DNA of 56,359 nucleotides, from assembly GCA_015680685.1 (NCBI GenBank), contig MNCI01002775.1, positions 1 through 56,359 of the forward strand. Direction: 5' to 3'. The position numbers and the translations under genes were made by a program. Positions 23,300-34,483 of the stretch are shown piece by piece; the stretch's first letter is position 1; each line of letters begins with the position of its first letter. This stretch comes from Gnetum montanum. Taxonomy: Eukaryota; Streptophyta; Gnetopsida; Gnetales; Gnetaceae. The notes below the pieces were generated by a model, which was not told the origin of the DNA, did not search any database, and saw only the letters and a program-made list of their open reading frames with translations.

Positions 23300-24470
23300 T
23301 ATGTTAAATGTAGTACGACTTCAATTATAAATGGTTCATAGGATTTGCAAACTCCTTGCCATCCATGTCTCCCAACTTGAAGGCTCCATTCTCATAGGCT
23401 TTTGTGACTACAAATGGACCTTCCCAATTTGCTAAAAACTTGTCTACACATTCACGTACAATTTTGAGGACTATATCCCCCTTTTTAATCAGTAGTTGAT
23501 GTATGTCTACATGATGCTTTTGCCACTATTTGTCTTGATACCATTCGATACGGCTCAATGTTTGTGCACACTCTTCCTCTAGGGAGTCGAGATCGATGAT
23601 CCTTAACTCATTGTTCTAGGCTTCATTCATGACACTTGAAAGGATCATCTACAGTGATGGTACCTGCAATTCAAGAGGTAAGATTGCTTTAGATCCATAA
23701 ACTAGGCTATAGGGGGTCTTACCTGTAGCCATCCTAAACATCGTATGGTAGGCCCATAACACATAGAGGATTTGCTCGTGCCACCGCCTCTTGCTATTGC
23801 TAAGCATTCTCTTAAGCAAGTTGATGATGATCTTGTTTGTTGCTTCTACCTAATCGTTAGCCTGCAAGTAATATGATGATGAAAAAGATTGCTTAATGCC
23901 AAGGTTGCTACAAAAGGTTTTGGTTTCCGCACTACTAAATTGTGGCCCATTGTCCATCACGATAGTTATGGGAAGACCAAACCTTGTTACAATGTTATCC
24001 AAGATGAAGTGGAAAACCTATTGAGACATAGTTTTCCTAAGGGGAATAGCCTCTACCCACTTTGTAAAGTACTTGGTGTCTGTAATGATGAAGTTATGCC
24101 TTGTGGAAGACTTAGGTGTTATGGGTCCTATGATGTCTAGTCCCCATCATTGGAATGGCCACGTGATCTACATAGGGTGCAACTCAGTATGTGATACATG
24201 TATAAGATTTGCGTGGCATTGGCACATGTCACACATCTTGACTTTAGCAAAGCAATCCCATTCCATGCAGGGCCAGTAATACCCTAGGCATCTACTCTTA
24301 GCTACCATAGCCTTGGGAGCTTTGTGTCCTCCACATAGTCCTTTATGAACTTCACTAATGATTTTTTGTGCTTCCTCCCCACCAATGCAAGTTAACAGTA
24401 TTCCATCAAAGGAGCATTTACACAAGGTGTTATCTCCTATGAGGACATACTTCCTTGCTCACTTTCAGAT
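23300..24470 (-). pseudogene. pol: Integrase of Tat/Ogre-like element T2
   Basis: Minus strand. The zinc-binding domain at 24168-24425 has EVHKGLCGGH then KMCDMCQC. The catalytic core has GLDIIGPITPK (about 24130), IVMDNGPQF (about 23955) and VEATNK (about 23850), so all three acidic residues (D, D, E) are readable. The end has ANWEGPFVVTKAYENGAFKL and DMDGKEFANPMN, the typical Tat-lineage C-terminus, with no chromodomain. A few stops, mostly TAG, interrupt it. It follows RNase H directly and is followed by palindromic array c. Confidence 0.9.
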
Positions 24471-25745
24471 CACATACCTTTGGGCAGATGTCAAACCATG
24501 TAGGGGTTCACCATGCTACAAGTAGGGTTTCACGTTAGTGTACCACTCTTGGACGTTGGTAGCACTTACAGAGGCCACATGTATTGCTTGGATGATAGGG
24601 TCTGTGCACTCTATTATCAAAGCAGGAAAGGTTGCAAACAAGTGTGGCAACATGTTTAATGCTAGCGTAGCTAAGGCATCAACTACGGAGTTTTTTCCAC
24701 ATGGAACATGTTGGATGTCTATTGTAGTGAACTGTTTTAACAAGTTTTTGATCAAATCATAGTAAGGTTGTAGATGTGAGGCTTTACAAGCATAGACCTC
24801 AGTGATTTGATTGACAACAAGTTGAGAGTCACCTCAGACTGCCAGATGTTGAATCTTTAATTGCTAGGCAGCTAAGTAATCCCTAAGGAGTCCTTCATAC
24901 TCAACCACATTATTTGTACAAAGGAATGTAAAGTGGTAAGCGAAAGGTTGCATGTCCCTCGAGGGGAATGTAATGACGATGGCAGCACTACCACCTCGTG
25001 TGGTTGAGGTGCCCTCAAAATGCAAAGTGGCCTTGAAATGCCATGGTACAAAATTGACACTGCTAACCAGTTCATCAGGGAATTCGAATTCTATGGTCTC
25101 CTAATCGTCAATGGGCTAGGTTGCAAGTTGCATAGCTATCGCTTGTCCTTTAATTAACGATTGGGCTATATAGTGTCAATTGAATTTTGTTGTTATTGCT
25201 TTCCATTGGGCTATCTTGCTACTTTGATATAGGTTGTTTGTGATAGCCTGAAGTATGTTGCTTTTGCATATGATGTTTACTTGGCTACGGAATAGGTAGT
25301 GTCTCCACTTCTTTAGTGCGAATACTAGGGAGAGACAATTCCTTTACACTTTGTTATATTTGGTTTCATATGCTATTAATGTGTGGCTCAAGTAATAGAT
25401 TGGGATCTCAGATCTGTCTTCTCTTTTTTGGCATAACAACACTGAAATATATGTGTCCGAGGTGGAAAGGTAGATATAGAAAGGCTTATCCCTCTGTGGT
25501 GGGTAAACCGTCAGGAGATGTAAAAGCTCTTCTTTAAGTCATCGAAGGCTTTTTGGCAGTGCATTTTCCATTCAAGGTTAATCCCATTCTTTAGTAAGTG
25601 TTGCATGGGGTGTAACTTGTCATTCAACCTTGTTATAAACCTTCTAATGAATTGTATTCTACCTTGCAACCTGTGAAATTATTTAAGGTTAGTAGGGGGT
25701 GCTAGGTTAACGATGACCTTAACTTTTTTAGGGTCCACTCATATT
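24471..25745 (-). pseudogene. pol: RNase H plus second (archaeal-type) RNase H of T2
   Basis: The first RNase H part (about 25740-25150) has ITRLNDKLHPMQHLLKNG, EWKMHCQKAFDDLKK and a decayed core. A second RNase H-like domain follows (25080-24520): HFEGTSTTRGG (first Asp changed to Glu), FLCTNNVVEYEGLLRDY, GDSQLVVNQITEVYACK and HVPCGKNSVVDALATLA. Two RNase H domains in a row are a hallmark of the Tat lineage. Only a few TAG stops break the second domain, which spans about 190 codons. Confidence 0.85.
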
Positions 25746-26783
25746 CCAGCCTACGACACTAAAAACCCTAGCATGCATCTAGTTCTAACGTTGAAAACAC
25801 ATTTCTTTGGGTTCATACGCAGATCATGCTTGTAACAACGTTTGAGGACTACCTCTAGATCCATGGGATGATCGATAGCTGTCTTAGACTTGATCACTAT
25901 GTCATCCATGTAATTGTTGAGTCTCTCTAGGAGGTAGTCGCTAAAGATGTAGGTCATGGCTCGTTGATAGGTTGCTCTAGTATTCTTTAAACCAAAGGGC
26001 ATCATAGTGTAACAAAAAGTTTCCCAAGGGGTCATGAACGTAGGTGTTAACTGATGCTCTAGGTTGATGCAAATTTGATTGCAACCAGAGAAACTATCCA
26101 TAAAGGATAATAACACATGACCAACCATGGTGTCTATAAGTTGGTCGATACTTGGCAATGGGAAATCATCTTTAATCGTTGCTTTGTTTAGGTCCTGGAA
26201 GTCTATATAGATTCGTATACCTCCCATTTTCTTAGAGACTACAACTATGTTTGATACCCATTCCGAGTAATCGACCACGCGAATAAAACCTACTTGGTAT
26301 AGCTTAGTGATCTAGTCATGTACGGCTAGTGCGATTTCCGGTTAAATTTTCCAAGAATTTTGTTTAACCGGTTCGACACATGGGTCCAATACAATGTTAT
26401 ATTGTATTAACTATGGATCTATGCTTGGCATGTCATTGTAAGACCATGCGAATACTTTGATGTTGTCTTGAAGGACTCTGGATACATCCTTTTGCACTTG
26501 TTCATCTAGGAGGGAACTTAGTTTTAGTGTTTTTATTTTCCCTTTGGATGTCGTTACTGGTGCCTCGATGAGAGGATCCTCAGTCACATCCCTGGCCTCT
26601 AAGTCTAAGGCTTGGACCAAGTGTTTGGGCCAATCTAGGGATGTTTCCAAGAATGCTATAGTGTTATCGGTAGATGAATCCCAATCTATCAACTCTAAGT
26701 TTAGATATCTTGCAAGCTTGCGATGGGGACCTATCAATGTGAGAAGTGAGTGTAGATCATGCTACATGACCATCTTGTTCAAC
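25746..26783 (-). pseudogene. pol: Reverse transcriptase of T2, largely open
   Basis: Minus strand. An open stretch (26278-25751, 175 codons) has IYIDFQDLNKATIKDDFPLP, FMDSFSGCNQI, MMPFGLKNTRATYQRAM and the catalytic box YMDDIVIKS, intact. The upstream linker (26737-26411) ends WSYNDMPSIDP, the usual entry into Tat RT. The first coding bases follow an acceptor-like CTTATTATGGCAG at 26784, and no protease is next to it. Ogre-type elements are known to have an intron between protease and RT, which fits. This is the best preserved pol part in the window. Confidence 0.9.
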
Positions 26784-26797
26784 CTGCCATAATAAGA
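26784..26797 (-). other. Splice-acceptor-like site before the T2 RT
   Basis: The minus strand reads CTTCTCTTATTATGGCAG|GTTGAAC. The pyrimidine-rich run ending in GCAG lies just where continuous pol coding begins (YYGRLNKM, then the RT linker). Upstream the sequence becomes non-coding and repetitive. The donor was not identified. Confidence 0.5.
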
Positions 26798-26899
26798 GAA
26801 GCCTGGTTAAGTGATACCTATTTGTAGCCATAGTGCATAATAATGAATATTTGCAAAGCAATAATGAAACATACAATGATCATCAAATATCTAGCCGAG

Positions 26900-27290
26900 T
26901 TTGCACGTTACCAATTTAAGGTCTTGGTGGACCATTAATAGATGGAATTTGGAAACTAAGACTAGTAGTTTAAGGCCTTTGCAGACCGCTAACTGGTTGT
27001 AAAGGTATAGTTACTAGTTTAAGATCGTTAATAGGTGGGCATCGTAAAACGTTACTAGTTTAAGATCTTTGCGGACCACTAACGAGTAGATTTTATGAAA
27101 TGTTACTAGTTTAAGGTCTTTGCAGACCACTAACGAGTAGATTTTATGAAATGTTAGTAGTTTAAGGTCTTTGCAGACTGCTATATGTGGACTTTGTAAA
27201 GTGTCATTAGTTTAAGGTCTTTGCAAACCATTAACAGGTAGTGTAGGATTCGTAAAGGTAAGTTACTAATTTAAGGTGGGACAAAAATTT
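26900..27290. repeat. Palindromic tandem array b, seven to eight units of about 50 bp
   Basis: Units read CTAGTTTAAGGTCTTTGCAGACCACTAACGAGTAG with an added A/T-rich tail. The core GGTCTTTGCAGACC has arms GGTCT/AGACC. The core word and orientation are those of arrays a and c, but the unit is longer. It lies between the acceptor-like site of T2 and the promoter of the multi-exon gene. Confidence 0.85.
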
Positions 27291-27417
27291 TGGTTGGGCC
27301 CCACCTACAAACAATGGTGCTACGCTAGAGTGGAATTGTGACACAAAAGTGTTACACTATATGGGCATCCCACATTACTTGAGGTGCGAAAATGGCAAGT
27401 TCTTTTCACCACGTCAA

Positions 27418-27428
27418 CTATAAATACG
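27418..27428 (+). promoter_or_regulatory. TATA-like box of multi-exon gene copy 1
   Basis: CTATAAATACG lies about 135 bp before the first ATG (27559) of the plus-strand gene. The spacing and orientation fit a gene promoter reading away from the T2 RT. Confidence 0.5.
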
Positions 27429-28344
27429 AGTTTACCCCTAGTAAACTTGTTGTTTTCGTTGTCAGAGCACAGAGCCCACATCTAGAGTGTAGTGAAATCA
27501 TGCTGAGAGAAAGAAAAATGGTGTAGCATAGCAGCTAACAGCATCTACGAGTAAAGCAATGGAACCTAAAGGCGAACGTAAGCACTGAGAACTTGCTAAG
27601 GTGGATGAAGTCAAGGACACTTTGGGGTGCCTAACCTAGGCACGCGTTGAAGCACTCAAGGAGGCTCCATCTGATCAATAATTTTTTGCACCACCTTTGT
27701 TTTTTTAGACTTCTGCAATCGTTATTGTTTGAAATCTGCATCTTTTGCCATCATTTTGGTCACCGTTTTGGCTACTATGATGCCGCTGTTGCTAGTTGGC
27801 CACAATGGTTGTATAGATGTTATGCTGTAGCTGCATGTGGTATTCCCTCGGTTGCCATTTTTGCGACTACCATTTCATGGGGGTTTGGGCGAGTCTTGAC
27901 AGCTTAGCGCATGGCTAGCGTAGCACGCTGCCCTTAAGAGGGTTTGGCTACCTACATGATTTGACAAATGAGATGCATGTTTATCATAGTACAATGTAAA
28001 TTATTTTGTATGGTTGAATTATGGTTGGGACAGTTGTAACATAATAAATTCTTACTTGCCTACACTTAGTTTTTTTGTTACGGTATGCTTGTATGTCATG
28101 AGGCCCTTAGGTTTCTCACCTTGTTACGTGGGTGAATCTGCAATATCGCCATGTTGCTTAACTTTTTTTTGTTGATTTTTTCATATTGCTACGCTTGTCA
28201 TAGTGATGTGTTAATTACGTCATTGTATGGCTGCATGTTTGCTTGTTCTTGTATGTGTCATCTGAATGTTGTTGCACTATGTGAAGTTTGATGACCATGC
28301 TATGCTGCAAGGCTTGCTTTGTTGTTATTTGTTTGCACTGTGTT

Positions 28345-28385
28345 TGTTGCTTATATATATATATATTTATTTATTTATTTATTTT
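28345..28385. repeat. Simple repeat (TA)n then (ATTT)n
   Basis: A run of TA followed by repeated ATTT lies in the first intron of the multi-exon gene. It is an ordinary microsatellite. Confidence 0.85.
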
Positions 28386-30512
28386 TCAACTGATGAAATC
28401 ATGCTACACCACATGCAATGAAAATGTAATGCTATGCTACACGTAATCAGAGGGTCATGCTATGCTATGTGTAAACTTTGTTTGTTCATTATGCTAACGT
28501 TTGGTTCTTCATTATGTAGGGTCATGTTGAAACCCATTTTGATTGTCTTGAAGATCGTAGGAGTCTTGTGCTACCTTAGCGAACTATTGGCCAATGTTCC
28601 TCCTCCCCATGCATGTGTGAAGCATTAGACGATCTAGTTTCGAGAGGGTGCACGAGACTTTCTATAGTTCCTCCTCCAACACTTTAGTATGATCATCTAG
28701 TCACACTTGTCTACGGAGATAGTAGCTGTGATCACAAAAACCCTGTTGCCTGGAGCGAATTAGGGTATTCTAAAATTTTTGACTAATGGGTTAATCAGGG
28801 TCAAGTAGGGAGAAGGTTTCAACCAATGTCCAAAAAGCCTAAAATGCTTAAGCTAGATGTGGAACATGCCCAAGTATAAGTGTTATCACTTATACATTAC
28901 ATTGTTTTTTACTCATCACATGGGCACCTACTTTCAGTACCCACCTGGAACCATTTATTTTGCCGGTGGGTGAGTTCTATGAAGGTATTTTGTCATGTAA
29001 TCTGTGCTACGCTAGATGCATGTATTAATAGTGTATTTATGCATTTTTATGTGTGTTACTAGGTTTCTTATTGAAAAAAGTGGTCTCCATGATAACACCG
29101 ATGCCTTGGTGTTGGCACAGATGGCCCTGCAAGAGTTTTCCTCCACTGGGGATGTGCACACCGATGTGATAGGCCAATTTGGGGGTGAGTTCCGAACCTA
29201 TTCAACCTAGTATTCCCAATTTTATGGGAAGTGTAAAGAATTCAGTTGGTTGGATAGGAAATGGACATCCCTCAAACCACTCACCATGGAATACGTGTTG
29301 GTGGATCTCCCACCATTTCCCATGCCGTTCAAATCTGGTACGCTAGAGTGTGAGTTCACTGTTACTTGTTTGAATGATGTTTACTTTTTTCTAACCCTAT
29401 TTTTTTTATTTTGTCTTTGTTTCTTTTTTGTTTTCATTTTTTTGTTTTTGCAAATCATTTTAGTAGCAAAGAAATCCCAGGAGGTGATTGTGATTGCCCC
29501 TGGGCGCAATAAAACCAACCTCTTTTTAAGTACAGGGAGGTGGAAGAGACCCAGTTTTGGCTTTACAATGGGGTGCTAGCCACACTAGTCCATAACCTTT
29601 AGGAGGCTAGGCTTATGGATGTATTTTTGGCTATTAACCTAAGCATCCCACTTGCCAAGATGCTTTCCCTAACTGAGTCCTTCTCCAAAAAGGTAGACCA
29701 CTTCCACACACGTGTTCACGATGTGCATGTAGTATTTGATGTCAACAATCAATTATTCATGGATCTTTTCAGCGTTTCTTCTAATGGTCTCCCCATGGGA
29801 GAAAAATCCAAAAAATATGCACACAATCTAGAGGACATCAAGGAGTGGCTAGGGACTGCAAAGGACCAAAAGGGGATCTATATGGAGAAAGCCAAGCTAT
29901 GGGTGGTCAAAACGGTTTACCCTATCTTCCGTGCCCATGCCTTCCCCAAGCTGTTATTCCAAGGAAAAATCATTGGGATTGAGCAAGCTTAGATAATGAG
30001 GGATATCATGGAAGAAGGGACCCATTACAACTAGGCTAGGCATCTTTATAGAGGCATGTAGGCTAAAATGGTCAAGCTTCATGCGAAGCATGAGTCCCGT
30101 TTCAACGTGCACCATTCCTTTTTTAGAGCTAGCTTACGACATTTCATAGAATTCTTGGTAGTCCACGAGAATGGTGTCTGGGTACTACAAGATCATAACT
30201 AGATTTCCAAACTATGGATTTTCCAAGTCTTCTATATGACCCAATCTTAGGATCCTCTAGAAGCTATCAGGGAATCATTCTCGATGACGATGAGGGATCG
30301 GGTGGCACACAACTTTTGGACCAAGGACAGCATGGGAGAGGCACCTCCCATTACCACTGGCAGCGTGACAAGGGGGGAACGCCTCATTGCAGAGATGGTG
30401 ATGACCAAACTGCAACTTAAAAGGTCTCACCCTACCAACGAGACCCCTCATACTAACGAAGAGAGGTGGAAGAAGCTGCAATTGAAGCTTCACAGAGTGC
30501 AGCCCCCGATTG

Positions 30513-30620
30513 GTAAGTTAAGTTTTTTTTTACTACACTGCATTATGCTAGGTTGCGTAGCTCAGCATAGCAACCACTTCGAATCGATGTTATTTGCTTA
30601 CTGCAATTATGTTTTATCAG
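30513..30620 (+). other. Well-preserved intron 4 of multi-exon gene copy 1
   Basis: The donor is GATTG|GTAAGT, the acceptor GTTTTATCAG|TTGAGG. The 108-bp A/T-rich interior carries AGCATAGCA-type words. Open reading frames on both sides close at these points, and copy 2 has an intron at the matching place (43061-43158). Confidence 0.6.
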
Positions 30621-30712
30621 TTGAGGAAGAAGATTTAGAAGAAGAAGAAGAGGTAATGGCTCCTATGACAAGGGCGATTGGCGAAAACACGAACGCTCTG
30701 ACTACAGAGGAG

Positions 30713-30845
30713 GGGGCCCCAACCGGTGAAGAAAGGGCCCCTGCTACAGAAGAAAGGGCATCAACTAGTGAAGAGGAGGTCTTCGCTGATGAAGAGGAGG
30801 CCCCTATCAATGAAGAAAAGGTACCGACAAATGATGAAGAGGCCC
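30713..30845 (+). repeat. 21-bp repeats coding an acidic heptad array
   Basis: Successive 21-bp units code seven residues of the form x-A-P-x-x-E-E (RAPATEE, RASTSEE, EVFADEE, EAPINEE). Copy 2 of the gene lacks the array, so it expanded in copy 1 or its parent. Confidence 0.75.
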
Positions 30846-31755
30846 CTAGCAAGCAAGGTGAGACCCCTACCGATGATCCTTTTCCACAGAGTAGCTCAGT
30901 GCTAGAGGGGCACATGAGCATCAAGGATGCTACTACGCTATTGGGTCAACTAGAAGAAAAGGGGCTCCATTTAGATGCTGGTGAGTTTGATGACATATTT
31001 GACACTGTGCCGATGGGTGACACCCCTGCTATCACCCCTAAGGATTTTTTGGGTAGGAGATTGACACTATCATATACACTATTCATTAGCCCTATTATGG
31101 TTCTCTTCACTTTAGCTAACATGTCTTACCATGCAGTTGACACCACCATTGACACTTCCAGCCCATCCTTGATCTACCTTCGACCATGGACTGAGACCCT
31201 TAATAAATTTACTTTCATGGAAGGGGTGGTTGATGACATGATCAACCATCTAAGGAGGGTTGACCCAAAAGTGGATAAGTTAAAGTGCTATGCTAGACTC
31301 TAAATTATCATTGCATTTACCATGCCATCACGAATAATGCCCCCCTCTATTTTGTTTGGTTGGTAGCCTCTCATCTCAAGTGGGACCCCAAATGAGCGGT
31401 TAAGGTTGACACCATGCCTAAATTTCCACCAGAGGTGACTGAGGTACCTCATTGCATATACAACGAGGCAAGCCAATGTGCCTTGTACTCGGCACGCTCC
31501 TTGTGGGAATGCAGGCGCATGAACGAAGACCTCTGAAAATAGGTTCAGAGGCTTGAGAAGGAAAAGGTCAACCTAACCACTGAGGTGGGAGATCTCCATT
31601 CCAGGAACAAGTTCTTGTTGGACCAAGACACCAACGATGGTAGCTGGTGCATAGCCGTCATTGACTACGTGAGGTACTAGATGACCGTGCAACTAAACAA
31701 TGAGGCCACCTATGAAATAATAAAGTAGCGCATGCAAATGGACATCATATATTGA

Positions 31756-33395
31756 GCTACAGTATCACATTTATGATATCGTAGTCATTTCCATCAAATG
31801 TTTTATTAGCTATATTCACATAAGATTTATTATAGCTCTTTTTTATTAGTTAGTCTCCATTATAATTTTAAAAGCTATCATCATGGTGCTATCAAGGAAT
31901 TCTTTTTTATGTTAGGGAAAAGTAACTTTGATCCTTGCAACTATTGCCACTAATTATTGAGCTCTAACAGTAATTGCTTCATATGTGGCTTTCTGCTATT
32001 TAATCTAATTAAATTGGTTATTTTCCTAAAAAACCCATTCCTTTTGATATTTAAGGTTAGAAACAAATTCTTGGAAGCTAGGTAATTATATAAAATTTTG
32101 ACCTATATGTTTTTCTTTTCTAGCTACCTCTAATTCTTGTTGAATTCCCATTGCTTAGTCTTCTAGCTACTTGGTTTCCTAATCTTTATTTTTAAGTAAG
32201 GATTCTTTGGTAGAAAGTAAAATGTTTATATCTTCATTTTGAGGTTTGATGGATTAAGTTATGCTCTAAACTGTTTGGCCATTTCAAATCGCTTTCTACC
32301 ATTGATATGTTTACATCTTTGTCCACTTCAACTTCTCCTTCAACTTCATCTATTTCCTTTATAATATTTTTAATGGTTTTTATTCTTTATTTTTTGATTT
32401 CCCTTCTAAGGCCATGAAGATCCCTTAAAAACATTTCATGTGTGAACTTTGATGTTCTAATGAGTTCTAAGGTAACCACTCTAAAGCTGTATACATCACC
32501 TTTGACCAATATTCTTTCTCCAATTATCAAATTTTAAAATTTAAAATGAAACTAATCTATTCAAAATATGAGATAGAAGGTTAAAGAATGAAAATGGGAT
32601 TCCACATCCTAGGCCAAACTAGGACCTACACTGAGGCCCTTTCATATTAGCCTTTTAATTTTAATTTATAGATTATTGTTTCCATCTATGACATGAAATG
32701 ATATGATAACTACTATCTTTGTAACATGAAACTACTAAATTCTAAGAGAAGTAGGAATGGATATTTCTAAATACATCTCTAACATCCCCTCTCAAATTGT
32801 GCTAGTAACAATGCCAAAACCATAGTTTGCCTTTGAACAATGAATAATTTTTTCAAGCAGTAAAATAAGAAGCAATAGTGGAATGATCTCTAAAGTAGTG
32901 ATGGAATGACCACTAAAATATTAAGTGATGCACCAAGCAATAGTAATGAAATGATCATTAAACAACTAAATAACTCAAAAATGAAATAATGAAATGATCA
33001 TTGTTACAAAGGATGGTTGGAACTTCTATAAACTTGCTAGAATATCATAATATCAGAGAGCAAAAATTGGCAGCTAAAAAACATGAAGGTAGTCAATTAG
33101 TGAAGATTGATGGCCACAACCATAGAAACATTTAGGATCAACAACCACACTTTGATAATATATCAAATTTTAAAATTTAGAATAGCAAAAAATAAGCACA
33201 AACAAAATAAAAATGAGAGAAGACTAAAAAATGAAAATAAGATTTCACATCCTAGGCTAGACTGAGGCCTATGATAATGCACTTTTGCATTAACCATTCA
33301 CTCCAATTTATACATGAGTATTCCATCAATGGCATGGAATGAGATGGTAATTAACATCTTTCTAATATAAAACTACTAGCTTTTTTAAAATGTGG
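31756..33395. other. AT-rich non-coding stretch with a 200-bp direct repeat
   Basis: No coding signal. About 32515-32745 is repeated at 33165-33375: both copies contain ATCAAATTTTAAAATTTA, then CACATCCTAGGC, then GAAACTACTAA or its equivalent. The spacing is about 645 bp. The TGTGG at 33391-33395 adjoins the LTR and is a possible target-site copy. Confidence 0.5.
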
Positions 33396-34310
33396 TGATG
33401 AGTGGCGAGGTACCCCTACACTCAACCATACGAAATGAGTGTAGCATGCACGATCTGGTCGAACTCCGCAGACGGACTACTTATGGCATCTAGACAGTTA
33501 TCCTTAGGTCGCAGTTTGCTATCTTCCCACCTAGAGTAGTATTATATTTTTCACATATGGTTTAGTCCAGAGTGAGGTGTATGATGTGTTCCTAATCTAT
33601 GCTACTCCTGAAGGCAATGGAAAGTAATAATTAACTAAGCTAAGCTAGGAGGAAAAGGGTAAGAGAATCTAATCTAGCCTAAGTGCAAAGAGCAACCGAT
33701 TCCTTGATCAACTGTACACATCTTGGACCTCATGCATGACTACCACTAGGATTACCAAGGGCAGATCCTAGGTATGCCAATGGGCTACCAAGTAGTCACA
33801 CTTAAATGCTCGTAATCAAGTCGTACTCATTCCATGTTGCGATGAGTAGCTGATTCCTTGACTAACTGTACACATCCTTAGATTCTTGTAATCAAGTTGT
33901 ACTCATACCGTATTCTAGGAGTTTAAGGGTGAGAGAGAAAGCAGTAAATAACATTAAATAAATAAAAAAATAAACAACAAAGTGACTACTACAATGATGA
34001 AGTAATCTCGATCTTTATTGCCGGTCATGTGCATGTCCAAGTACATCACACTTGAATAAGACACCGTACAATTACATTCATCACACTACAAGCAGACACA
34101 GGAAAAATAATCTATCTTTGGAGTGGTCAAACTGCCAGAGCTTCACTACTCAATGCTATCTATGCTAAACAGGGGAGATCCGTAACTTATTTATAGATAT
34201 GGCGGTGGACTACGATATCGCCTACGTGATATCTTAGGGAAGATGCGATATTGCAGGGAATGTGATATCGCGTGCACGATATCATGGCCTATGTGAATCG
34301 CATCTCATCA
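33396..34310 (-). mobile_element. 3' LTR of the gag-only element, complete
   Basis: The plus strand reads TGATGAG...CTCATCA, so the LTR has inverted ends and is 915 bp long. A minus-strand TATA box, CTATAAATAAG, lies at 34185-34197. The U3 side (34200-34300) has a cluster of GATATC/CGATAT words. The adjoining internal sequence is the G-rich tract TCGTGGGGGTA (34311-34321, minus strand), a good polypurine tract. Confidence 0.85.
34185..34197 (-). promoter_or_regulatory. TATA box of the gag-only element LTR
   Basis: The minus strand reads ATCTATAAATAAG about 115 bp inside the LTR start. The position is like the TATA boxes of the related LTRs (13278, 54061). Confidence 0.55.
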
Positions 34311-34321
34311 TACCCCCACGA
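34311..34321 (-). other. Polypurine tract of the gag-only element
   Basis: The minus strand reads AGTCGTGGGGGTA directly before TGATGAG. It is preceded by ACTTGAGGACGAGTTTTT, the tail seen before the LTRs at 13121 and 53908. Confidence 0.65.
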
Positions 34322-34483
34322 CTGAATAAAAACTCGTCCTCAAGTTACAAGGAGAACAAGCTTCATTGATTACACAGTGGATAGGTATGGGATTATTAAC
34401 TGGAAAAACAAAAAAGGAGATGATTCCACAGTGTGGGAAGACACAACATAGAAGAAAAATGCTACACTATAAAATGGTGGAAC

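Larger units (their letters stand above)
27559..31755 (+). pseudogene. Multi-exon FCP1/HAD-phosphatase-like gene, copy 1
   Basis: A seven-exon gene, each exon matched in copy 2. Exon 1 starts at 27559 (EPKGERKH). Exon 2 is 28520-28969, with LIVLKIVGVLCYLSE then GARDFL and SHLSTEIV. This resembles an FCP1/NLI-type HAD phosphatase (hhhD-h-NG-h-LC, then R-x3-FL-x-FL and WSS), but the catalytic Asp is Lys. Exon 3 is 29063-29337. Exon 4 is 29467-30512, with IKEWLGTAKDQKGIYM. Exon 5 is 30621-31052, with acidic seven-residue repeats. Exon 6 is 31137-31270, with LRPWTETLNKFTFMEGVVDD. Exon 7 is 31381-31755, a coiled coil. Introns have good GT/AG ends (GTGAGT at 28970; GTAAGT to TTATCAG at 30513-30620). 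All seven stops in exon 2 are TAG. Not functional as read. The HAD call is by pattern only. Confidence 0.6.
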
